A stretch of DNA of 5,461 bases. Origin: an uncultured Rhizobiaceae group bacterium (lineage in GTDB: Bacteria > Pseudomonadota > Alphaproteobacteria > Rhizobiales > Rhizobiaceae). Below, piece by piece: positions 1 through 5,461 of this stretch (positions are counted from its first letter, which is position 1; each line of letters starts with the position of its first letter). Location of the stretch: positions 1-5,461 of the forward strand of contig CALDZZ010000066.1 of the NCBI GenBank assembly GCA_937944075.1. Reading direction: 5' to 3'. The notes beneath the pieces are model-generated. The model was not told the origin of the DNA and did no database searches. It saw nothing but the letters and a program-made list of their open reading frames with translations. The translations under genes and the position numbers were made by a program.

Positions 1-299
1 CCTTTGCCATCACGCCTCACAAATTCCCTGGTCCCATCCAGCGGATCCACCAGAAAGAAAGTGTCAGGCGCAGGGAGTTTGTGGCTTTCGGGGTTCTCCT
101 CTGAAACGACTGGAATTTCGGGTGCAAATTTCCCAAGTGCCTCAAGCAGTATTTTTTCTGCTGCCTTGTCTGCTTCTGTTACGGGGGAGCCGTCATTCTT
201 GATATCATGCTCGTCAGCTTGTTCATAAATTTCAATAATGACAGCGCCGGCTGAAATAACTGCAGGTTCCAGTGATGCGATCAGGTTTGAATAATTCAT
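1..299 (-). CDS. cysQ: 3'(2'),5'-bisphosphate nucleotidase CysQ, N-terminal part (3' end outside window)
   Basis: Only the first 99 codons are visible; the gene runs off the left edge. The family removes the 3' phosphate from 3'-phosphoadenosine 5'-phosphate (PAP, left over from sulfate assimilation and sulfonation) and also acts on PAPS. It belongs to the Mg-dependent, Li-sensitive inositol monophosphatase superfamily. Seen in the translation: an N-terminal helix (about residues 5-28), NDGSPVTEADKAAE at 35-48 with the metal-site region around Asp44, VVSEEN at 64-69 carrying the metal-binding Glu, and FLVDPLDGTREFV at 82-94. DPLDGT at 85-90 is the superfamily motif 1, and the following R-E-F favours CysQ over inositol monophosphatase or SuhB. 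The ATG at 299-297 fits the usual CysQ N-terminus, although no strong Shine-Dalgarno precedes it (only a GGG about 9 bases upstream). It is transcribed away from the transporter genes, so no functional link is implied. Confidence 0.93.
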   Translation of the reverse strand, partial: MNYSNLIASLEPAVISAGAVIIEIYEQADEHDIKNDGSPVTEADKAAEKILLEALGKFAPEIPVVSEENPESHKLPAPDTFFLVDPLDGTREFVRRDGK

Positions 300-466
300 A
301 ATGATTGCCCAGGGCGTTGATGGTAAAATATGCGAACTTGCAAGCAACATAATTCAAGCATGCAAGATTAAACCATAAAACAGTTTAGAGGCTTAAGGGA
401 AAAGAAAAAGTGCAGTCATGTTTTGAAAACTGCTTTTGCTGTGGGGGTGTGAATTCGTGCAGGTTT

Positions 467-495
467 TTGCCCAGATGACGTCGTCAAAATACATT
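467..495 (+). promoter_or_regulatory. Candidate promoter with palindromic operator in its spacer
   Basis: TTGCCC (467-472) and TACATT (490-495) each match four of six consensus positions of the sigma70 -35 and -10 boxes and are separated by exactly 17 bases. The perfect inverted repeat TGACG-T-CGTCA (476-486) falls between the two boxes, where a repressor would block RNA polymerase. Transcription from here would give a leader of about 150 bases before the binding-protein gene. Both boxes are imperfect and such matches occur by chance, so this is only a suggestion. Confidence 0.22.
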
Positions 496-586
496 TTGTG
501 AAGTGGAAGTTGTGCCGAACGCAATCTTAAAGTGCAAAAGATGCGCATATTAGCAAGTATGTGTCGCGCAAATTCCATGCTTACCC

Positions 587-614
587 TTGCGATTAATACT
601 CCCTCATGTAATGT
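587..614 (+). promoter_or_regulatory. Candidate proximal promoter of the binding-protein gene
   Basis: TTGCGA (587-592, four of six -35 matches) and TAATGT (609-614, three of six -10 matches) are spaced by 16 bases. Their position would give a short leader of roughly 30 bases that still contains the GGGAGGA ribosome site at 633-639. The position is reasonable but the -10 box is weak. Confidence 0.25.
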
Positions 615-650
615 TAGAGGACATTTTTTGTTGGGAGGAAAAAGACAAAA

Positions 651-2291
651 ATGACTAAATCAAGCAAACAACATCCCTTTCTATCAATTTTCGCAAGAAA
701 TGCGAAAGAGGGTAAAATTGAACGTCGTGAGTTTCTTGCACTGGCAAGCGCTTTCGGTGCAACTACGGCTGCTGCCTACGGCATGCTCGGTCTTGCTGCG
801 CCAACACCTGCACAAGCTGCACCAAAGCAAGGCGGCACAGTTCGCATGCAAATGGAAGTACGTGCACTTAAAGACCCACGCACATATGACTGGACACAAA
901 TCGCAACTTACACAGCCGGTTGGTTGGAGTATCTTGTTGAATACAATTCAGACGGTACTTTTGAGCCTATGCTTCTTGAAAGCTGGGAAGTCAGTGACGA
1001 CGCCAAGACTTACACACTAAACGTACGCAAAGGCGTCAAGTGGAACAACGGCGACGACTTTACTGCTGAAGATGTTGCGCGCAACATTAACATGTGGTGT
1101 GAGAAGGACGTTGAGGGCAACTCAATGGCCGGTCGCTTTGCTGTTCTTATTGGTGAAGACAACAAAGCACTACCTGGTGCAATTGAAGTTGTTGACAGCC
1201 ACACAGTCAAGTTGAACTTGCCTGCTGCTGACATAACACTGATCCCTGGTATGGCTGATTATCCAGCTGCCATCGTTCACTCAAGCCACAACCCGGAAGA
1301 TATGCTCGGCACTGCTGTAGGTACTGGTCCATACAAGCCAGAGAGCCTTGAAGTGGGTGTTAAAGGTGTCGTTGTTCGTAACGAAGGTTTCGATTGGTGG
1401 GGTTATAAAGCCGGTAAAGGCGCTTACCTTGATCGTATCGAGTTCATTGACTACGGAACAGATGCTTCTGCATTCGTAGCAGCATTTGAAGCTGATGAAA
1501 TTGATATGAACTGGGAATCAACTGGTGAATTCATCGACATCATGACAGGTCTTGGCCTTACACAATCTGATGTTGTTTCAGGCGCTACAATCGTTATTCG
1601 TCCGAACCAGACGTCTGATCTTTATAAAGACAAGCGCGTTCGTCAGGCGATTTCGATGGCCGTTGATAATGCGGTATGTCTTGAGCTGGGCATCAATGGT
1701 GCTGGTATTACAGCAGACAACTGTCACGTTGGCCCAGTACACCCTGAGCATGACGCATCAGTTGGCCGTATTCCACATGACCCGGCAAAAGCCAAGGCGC
1801 TTATGGAAGAAGCTGGCATGCTAGATACAGAGCTTGAGCTACACTCAATCGACGATGACTGGAGAAAGCCAACAACAGATGCTGTTGCTGATCAACTTCG
1901 TCAAGCTGGCATGAAGGTAAAACGCACAGTGCTTCCTGGTTCAACTTTCTGGAACGATTGGGCGAAATACCCGTTCTCATCAACAAACTGGAACCACCGT
2001 CCATTGGGTACACAGGTTCTGGGTCTGGCTTACCGTTCTGGTGAAGCATGGAACGAGTCTGGTTTTGCAAACGCTGAATTCGATGCACTTCTAGCTGAAG
2101 CAAACTCAATTGCGGATGCTGGCAAGCGTAAAGTTGTAATGGCTAAAATCCAGAAGATCATGATCGACGAAGGTGTAACAATTCAGCCATACTGGCGTAC
2201 GCTGACTCGTCACCACAAGCCTGAGTTGACTGGTGTAGACATGCATATTGCGTATTTGCCACAAGTCTACAAGTGGGGCTTTAAAGCTTAA
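651..2291 (+). CDS. Tat-exported periplasmic solute-binding protein, family 5 (DppA/OppA/NikA type)
   Basis: Substrate-binding component of an ABC importer, 546 residues, the usual size for SBP_bac_5 proteins. The start is supported by GGGAGGA at 633-639. A long N-region leads to the twin-arginine motif ERREFLALASAF (24-35; Arg25-Arg26), then a hydrophobic stretch to about residue 50 and a likely signal peptidase cut after PAQA (residue 56), so the mature protein starts near APKQGG. There is no lipobox cysteine, so it should be free in the periplasm. Family signatures seen: GGTVRM at 61-66, the block DGTFEPMLLESWEVSDD (101-117) running into TYTLNVRKGVKW (120-131) and FTAEDVARNI (137-146), GTGPYK at 224-229, and KDKRVRQAISMAVD at 326-339. 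Cysteines lie at 150, 343 and 358; the last two could form a disulfide. The Asp-containing peptide-clamp region of DppA/OppA looks replaced by SSTNWNHRPLGTQ (443-455), so the ligand is left open. The first gene of the locus, followed by a terminator. Confidence 0.95.
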   Translation: MTKSSKQHPFLSIFARNAKEGKIERREFLALASAFGATTAAAYGMLGLAAPTPAQAAPKQGGTVRMQMEVRALKDPRTYDWTQIATYTAGWLEYLVEYNSDGTFEPMLLESWEVSDDAKTYTLNVRKGVKWNNGDDFTAEDVARNINMWCEKDVEGNSMAGRFAVLIGEDNKALPGAIEVVDSHTVKLNLPAADITLIPGMADYPAAIVHSSHNPEDMLGTAVGTGPYKPESLEVGVKGVVVRNEGFDWWGYKAGKGAYLDRIEFIDYGTDASAFVAAFEADEIDMNWESTGEFIDIMTGLGLTQSDVVSGATIVIRPNQTSDLYKDKRVRQAISMAVDNAVCLELGINGAGITADNCHVGPVHPEHDASVGRIPHDPAKAKALMEEAGMLDTELELHSIDDDWRKPTTDAVADQLRQAGMKVKRTVLPGSTFWNDWAKYPFSSTNWNHRPLGTQVLGLAYRSGEAWNESGFANAEFDALLAEANSIADAGKRKVVMAKIQKIMIDEGVTIQPYWRTLTRHHKPELTGVDMHIAYLPQVYKWGFKA

Positions 2292-2306
2292 TCATCTTAT
2301 ATCTAG

Positions 2307-2334
2307 AAGGCCGCCTTTTATAGGCGGCCTTTTT
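2307..2334 (+). terminator. Rho-independent terminator after the binding-protein gene
   Basis: A perfect 10-base-pair GC-rich stem (2307-2316 pairing with 2322-2331) with a 5-base loop TTTAT is followed by a T run continuing to 2334. It begins 15 bases after the stop codon. The remaining transporter genes lie downstream on the same strand, so it probably acts as a leaky terminator that lets a fraction of transcripts continue and also protects the 3' end of the binding-protein mRNA. It could instead be a full stop if the permeases have their own promoter; I did not find a good one. Confidence 0.93.
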
Positions 2335-2340
2335 ATTACC

Positions 2341-2384
2341 ATTTCACATGATGGTGAGTAACGACACTCGCCTTCATATGAAAT
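2341..2384 (+). repeat. Long imperfect inverted repeat downstream of the terminator
   Basis: The left arm 2341-2359 and right arm 2366-2384 can pair over 19 positions, with two mismatches (2347/2378 and 2352/2373) and one G-U pair (2355/2370), leaving a 6-base loop AACGAC. No T run follows, so it is not a simple terminator. It may be an mRNA-stabilising or processing hairpin on transcripts that read past the terminator, or a protein-binding site. Confidence 0.6.
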
Positions 2385-2420
2385 CGAAGTAAATAATTCA
2401 GGCTCAATAAAAAGACTTCG
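2385..2420 (+). repeat. Short inverted repeat just upstream of the first permease ribosome site
   Basis: CGAAGT (2385-2390) and ACTTCG (2415-2420) are perfect reverse complements around a 24-base AT-rich loop. It abuts the long inverted repeat on one side and lies 8 bases before the GGGGGAG Shine-Dalgarno at 2429-2435. A six-base arm with this loop length is close to chance expectation. Confidence 0.25.
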
Positions 2421-2440
2421 TGTGAGCTGGGGGAGACGGC

Positions 2441-3532
2441 ATGTTACAGTTTATAGGACGCAGATTGGGTATAATGCTTTTAACCGCATTGTGCCTGACT
2501 TTTGTTGTTTTCTTTTTGACCAATCTTTACCCAAACCTTGAAAAACTGGCCAAGACACAAGGTAATTTTCGCATGTCTGAAGAGCAGGTGGATACCTGGC
2601 TCGCCAATCGTGGTTACAAGCGAAACATGTTTATCAAATACGGTGAATGGCTCGGAGTTGTTCCAGGTTATGTAATTACCGGCACCGATGGTGAAACCAG
2701 AGCAAGATGTGCAAGAAAAGGTTCAGCTATTGAAGACGCATCTACTTATTGTGGTGTTTTGCAGGGTGACTGGGGATACTCAACCGTATCCAAGGAACCG
2801 GTAGGCGACGTATTACTGGGTCTGTCTGATAATCCGGAAACACCCCGCGATGACAGCCGACCAGGTCGATTGCAGCTTACAGGTTATCTGATGATGTGGG
2901 CTATGATTGTGACTATTCCAATCGCTTTACTTGTTGGAATTTTTGCCGGCATGAGGGAAGGGTCAAAAACAGACCGAACACTCTCGACTTTCTCGATCGC
3001 AACATCAGCAACGCCTGAATATGTATCGGGTGTGGTGCTAATTGCAATTTTCGCATCCAGTGCTGTCGGCTTGAAATGGTTCAAGGGATCTGCTGCGCAA
3101 GCCATGACGGCACCAGGATTAGAAAATTTTACATTACCCGTTCTTACCATTGCACTCTTTAACATCGGTTATATTGCGCGTATGACGCGTGCATCCATGG
3201 CTGAAGTTATGACTGCACAATATATTAGAACCGCTAGGCTTAAAGGCGTTTCCTTTGCTGGCATCGTGATTAAGCACGCACTGAGAAATGCACTGATCGC
3301 ACCCTTTACAATCATCGCGCTGCAAATTCCATATTTGCTGACAGGCGTCGTGATTACCGAGACCTTGTTCAATTACAAAGGCATCGGTTGGCAGCTCGTT
3401 CAGGCGGCAGGAAATAATGACATCGAAATGCTTTTGGGTGTGTCGGTTGTCTCAGTGGTGATTGTGCTTATCAGTCAGTTGATTTCAGATATCGGATACG
3501 TGTTCTTGAACCCGCGTATCAGATTGTCATAG
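2441..3532 (+). CDS. ABC transporter permease, DppB/OppB type, with enlarged periplasmic loop
   Basis: Inner-membrane channel subunit of the importer, 363 residues, somewhat longer than typical DppB-like permeases (roughly 305-340). The ATG is supported by GGGGGAG at 2429-2435, five bases upstream. Membrane segments seen by hydrophobicity: about 9-29, 147-170, 182-209, 231-246, 283-306 and 329-350, the expected six. The start RRLGIMLLTALCLTFVVFFL and the sequence GVLQGDWGYS (105-114) are typical of the B-type permease. The cytoplasmic EAA loop that contacts the ATPase is at about 255-288, with YIRTARLKGV at 261-270 and HALRNALIAP at 279-288; the C-terminus YVFLNPRIRL is also standard. The first periplasmic loop (30-146) carries an insertion between WLGVV (70-74) and GVLQGDWG that includes Cys90 and Cys104, a possible disulfide pair. 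It is followed by the second permease after 12 bases, indicating co-transcription and joint assembly. Confidence 0.95.
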   Translation: MLQFIGRRLGIMLLTALCLTFVVFFLTNLYPNLEKLAKTQGNFRMSEEQVDTWLANRGYKRNMFIKYGEWLGVVPGYVITGTDGETRARCARKGSAIEDASTYCGVLQGDWGYSTVSKEPVGDVLLGLSDNPETPRDDSRPGRLQLTGYLMMWAMIVTIPIALLVGIFAGMREGSKTDRTLSTFSIATSATPEYVSGVVLIAIFASSAVGLKWFKGSAAQAMTAPGLENFTLPVLTIALFNIGYIARMTRASMAEVMTAQYIRTARLKGVSFAGIVIKHALRNALIAPFTIIALQIPYLLTGVVITETLFNYKGIGWQLVQAAGNNDIEMLLGVSVVSVVIVLISQLISDIGYVFLNPRIRLS

Positions 3533-3544
3533 GGGGCGTTTGAT

Positions 3545-4747
3545 ATGGATCCGTTATCTTGGGGTGAAATTATCATCCGCATCTTTGGACAGTTTACACC
3601 GGTTTGGATAGCACTTGTTCTGACCTTTGTAATTTCGATCAAGTTCAAGCATTCCCTGGGTCTTTATGGCAGGTTGTTTGACAGCATGGTTGGCATGGTG
3701 GGGTTTGCGCTTGTGATGTTCTGGGCCTATACGGCATTATTCACTGGCTTATTTGACTGGATCGCTACGCATGACCCGTTGACGCAAGTTTCTGGCATGA
3801 AAAACAAAGTGCCTGGAACCGCCATAAGCAATCCTGCTGAAGGACTTTATGAATATTACCTCTTGGGGGGGGATAATCTTGCCCGCGATGTTTTCAGCCG
3901 TGTAGTCAAAGGATCTGTAATCGTAATTGCAATCGCACCTTTCGCGACGCTCTTTGCCTATATGGTCGGGATTACACTGGGTTTGCCAGCGGGTTATTAT
4001 GGTGGCAAACTGGATACATTCCTTTCTTTCGCTGCAAACCTGATCCTGGCTTTCCCGGTAATCTTGCTGTTCTATCTTTTAGTAACACCGGAAATCGCCT
4101 TGGTCGGTATTCCTGCCTATATGGCAGCGGCGCTGTTTATATTCCCGCTGATTTTTCTGGCCATGTTGTTAAACTCCAAATATGAAACAAGACCATCCGT
4201 CAGAACACCGGTATTAATGGTTGTAATTGGTATCGGTTTCCTGATTTATATGTCAGCCATTTCCGATACCAATCGTTATACACTCGTAGACTTCTGGCCA
4301 TCCTTCCTTGATTTATATGACGTAAATCCTGAGATCCTGATCGTGTTTGTATCAGTTGTATTTGTGAACTCACCCACCATTTTCCGTATTGTGCGTGGCC
4401 TAACGCTGGATGTGAAAGCTCGTGATTATGTTGCCGCTGCACAAACGCGTGGTGAAAGCCCTTGGTACATCATGCTGTGGGAAATTCTACCTAACGTGCG
4501 CGGCCCGCTCATCGTCGATTTCTGTCTGCGCATTGGTTACACAACCATTTTGCTGGGGACACTTGGTTTCTTCGGCCTTGGTCTGCCACCAGAAAGTCCT
4601 GATTGGGGAACAACCATTAATGATGGCAGAAGACTTCTTTCTGTTTACCTTCACCCGGCACTTGTCCCTGCGTTTAGCCTCTTGTCTCTGGTTCTAGGTT
4701 TGAACCTTCTGGCAGATGGCCTTCGCGAAGAATCGTTGAAAGACTAG
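3545..4747 (+). CDS. ABC transporter permease, DppC/OppC type, with extra membrane segments
   Basis: Second channel subunit, 400 residues, about 100 longer than common DppC-like permeases (about 280-300). The ribosome site AGGGGG (3531-3536) overlaps the stop codon of the preceding permease and sits 8 bases before the ATG. Family marks: GGDNLARDVFSRVVKGS (108-124, matching the usual GTDxxGRDxxSR), LAFPVILL at 168-175, the EAA loop YVAAAQTRGES (295-305) ending in EILPN (313-317), and GFFGLGLPPESPDWG at 341-355. Hydrophobic stretches are at about 17-32, 47-70, 123-147, 162-180, 190-209, 221-240, 264-282, 326-346 and 371-390: nine instead of six. The additions are a second N-terminal segment and an insertion at roughly 180-262 between the LAFP helix and the helix before the EAA loop. 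No frame break is visible and the core motifs are intact, so I read this as a subfamily trait, not damage. Confidence 0.94.
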   Translation: MDPLSWGEIIIRIFGQFTPVWIALVLTFVISIKFKHSLGLYGRLFDSMVGMVGFALVMFWAYTALFTGLFDWIATHDPLTQVSGMKNKVPGTAISNPAEGLYEYYLLGGDNLARDVFSRVVKGSVIVIAIAPFATLFAYMVGITLGLPAGYYGGKLDTFLSFAANLILAFPVILLFYLLVTPEIALVGIPAYMAAALFIFPLIFLAMLLNSKYETRPSVRTPVLMVVIGIGFLIYMSAISDTNRYTLVDFWPSFLDLYDVNPEILIVFVSVVFVNSPTIFRIVRGLTLDVKARDYVAAAQTRGESPWYIMLWEILPNVRGPLIVDFCLRIGYTTILLGTLGFFGLGLPPESPDWGTTINDGRRLLSVYLHPALVPAFSLLSLVLGLNLLADGLREESLKD

Positions 4748-4759
4748 AGGAGAGACACC

Positions 4760-5461
4760 ATGGCTAACTCTGACGTGCAACCCATCCTCGAAATTGAAAA
4801 CCTCGATATATCCTTTTTCGTACGTGCAGGCGAAATACCTGCGGTAATGGATTTCTCCTGCAAGATCATGCCAGGCGAAACAATGGGGCTCGTGGGTGAA
4901 TCCGGTTGTGGCAAATCTACTGTGGCGCTGGGCATCATGCGAGACATGGGTAACCGCGGCAAGATTGTTGGCGGTACGATCAAGTATAAAGGTCGTGACA
5001 TGGGCGAGATGTCGCCTGAGGAGTTGCGTGATATTCGTGGCTCAAAAATTGCCATGATCTATCAAGAGCCGATGGCATCACTTAACCCTGCGATGAAGAT
5101 CAGAAAACAGTTGATGGAAGTGCTTTTGTTGCACGAAAACGTCAGCAATGAAGAAGCCTATAACCGCTCGCTTGATATGGTCGCTTCTGTCAAGCTTCCT
5201 GATCCGGCACGCATCATGGATTCTTATCCGCACCAGCTATCAGGTGGCCAGCAGCAACGTATCGTGATTGCCATGGCGCTTTTGTCCAATCCTGACCTGC
5301 TCCTGCTCGATGAACCTACGACTGCGCTTGATGTGACCGTTGAGGCAGGTATTGTTGAACTTGTCAAAGAGCTTGGTCGCAAGACCGGAACTTCCATGTT
5401 GTTCATCTCGCACAACCTGGGGTTAATCCTTGAGACCTGCGACAAGATTACAGTAATGTAT
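4760..5461 (+). CDS. ABC transporter ATP-binding protein, DppD/OppD type (C-terminal end outside window)
   Basis: Cytoplasmic ATPase subunit that powers the importer; 234 codons are visible with the frame still open. The ATG is supported by GAGGAG (4747-4752), which starts on the last base of the preceding stop codon, 7 bases upstream. All nucleotide-binding motifs are present: Walker A GESGCGKST (46-54), Q-loop YQEPMASLNP (101-110, Gln102), signature LSGGQQQR (160-167), Walker B LLLLDEP (180-186, catalytic Glu185), D-loop ALD (189-191) and the H-loop His218 in FISHNLG. The QEPMxSLNP form of the Q-loop is characteristic of the oligopeptide/dipeptide/nickel ATPases. What is missing is the end of the first nucleotide-binding domain and the C-terminal extension. 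Whether it ends near 330 residues with a separate DppF partner next, or continues into a fused second ATPase, cannot be seen. Tight spacing with the permeases supports one operon. Confidence 0.96.
   Translation, partial: MANSDVQPILEIENLDISFFVRAGEIPAVMDFSCKIMPGETMGLVGESGCGKSTVALGIMRDMGNRGKIVGGTIKYKGRDMGEMSPEELRDIRGSKIAMIYQEPMASLNPAMKIRKQLMEVLLLHENVSNEEAYNRSLDMVASVKLPDPARIMDSYPHQLSGGQQQRIVIAMALLSNPDLLLLDEPTTALDVTVEAGIVELVKELGRKTGTSMLFISHNLGLILETCDKITVMY

Larger units (their letters stand above)
300..650. other. Divergent intergenic region between cysQ and the binding-protein gene
   Basis: These 351 bases separate two gene starts that point away from each other, so promoters in both directions are expected here. 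I see no convincing gene: a minus-strand reading frame of 61 codons at 578-393 has a low-complexity, family-less translation. Visible structure includes a CTTGCAAG palindrome at 337-344 with related TGCAAG and CAAGCA copies up to 366, an odd palindrome GTTTTGAAAAC at 420-430, TGACGtCGTCA at 476-486, and the palindrome ATGCGCAT at 541-548. Two weak sigma70-like promoter candidates face the transporter. I found no well-spaced promoter for cysQ by eye. Confidence 0.7.

Noticed and set aside
4..228. Plus-strand open frame of 74 codons at the left edge
   Set aside because: It lies opposite the clearly recognisable cysQ coding sequence; its Ser-rich translation has no family features.
337..366. CTTGCAAG palindrome with nearby TGCAAG and CAAGCA copies upstream of cysQ
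   Set aside because: The repeats are six to eight bases and irregularly spaced; they are not enough to call an operator or iteron set.
407..437. Possible minus-strand terminator (GCAGT/ACTGC arms followed by a T-rich run)
   Set aside because: The stem is only five pairs with a 12-base loop and no gene on that strand would end here.
393..578. Minus-strand open frame of 61 codons in the divergent intergenic region
   Set aside because: No clear ribosome site or recognisable domain, and it sits where promoters for the flanking genes are expected. It could be re-examined if conserved in relatives.
4744..5055. Minus-strand open frame of 103 codons opposite the ATPase gene
   Set aside because: It is antisense to intact Walker A and Q-loop coding sequence; the Ser/Pro-rich translation is typical of a shadow frame.
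5224..5445. Minus-strand open frame of 73 codons opposite the ATPase gene
   Set aside because: It is antisense to the signature, Walker B and H-loop codons, which are conserved for protein reasons.
1..5461. A new or accessory system (defence, CRISPR, mobile element, RNA gene)
   Set aside because: All long frames belong to well-known housekeeping or transport families; I saw no array of repeats, transposase, integrase, toxin-antitoxin pair or tRNA-like fold.

Overview
The window reads as an ordinary stretch of a proteobacterial chromosome, most likely alphaproteobacterial. That placement is inferred from the style of the proteins (a Tat-exported family 5 solute-binding protein and an OppD/DppD ATPase whose D-loop is followed by VEAGIVELVKEL) and from the medium-to-low GC content judged by eye. 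No search was run and I do not name a genus.

Layout: on the minus strand at the left edge lies the N-terminal third of cysQ, the 3'(2'),5'-bisphosphate nucleotidase, whose 3' part is outside the window. A 351-base divergent intergenic region follows (300-650) with no convincing gene; it holds two weak promoter candidates, one with a small palindrome in its spacer. Then four plus-strand genes form a dipeptide/oligopeptide/nickel-type ABC importer locus: a Tat-dependent periplasmic binding protein (651-2291), a DppB/OppB-type permease (2441-3532), a DppC/OppC-type permease (3545-4747), and a DppD/OppD-type ATPase (4760 to the window end, still open). A strong rho-independent terminator (2307-2334) separates the binding protein from the membrane components. 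It is followed by a long imperfect inverted repeat and a shorter one in the same 149-base gap. The last three genes are packed with 12-base gaps and each has a clear Shine-Dalgarno sequence.

How they work together: the binding protein captures a solute in the periplasm and delivers it to the channel formed by the two permeases, and ATP hydrolysis by the DppD-like subunit (with a probable second ATPase or a second ATPase domain beyond the window) drives import. The terminator placement would make much more binding protein than membrane complex, which is common for such importers. The substrate cannot be read from the sequence. The binding protein seems to lack the aspartate region that holds the peptide amino terminus in DppA/OppA, so a non-peptide substrate is possible.

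I found no CRISPR array, mobile element, RNA gene, phage or defence module, and no evidence of a new system. The points most worth a second look are the enlarged permeases (a Cys-containing periplasmic insertion in one, extra membrane segments in the other), the missing peptide-clamp motif, and the structured gap after the binding-protein gene.
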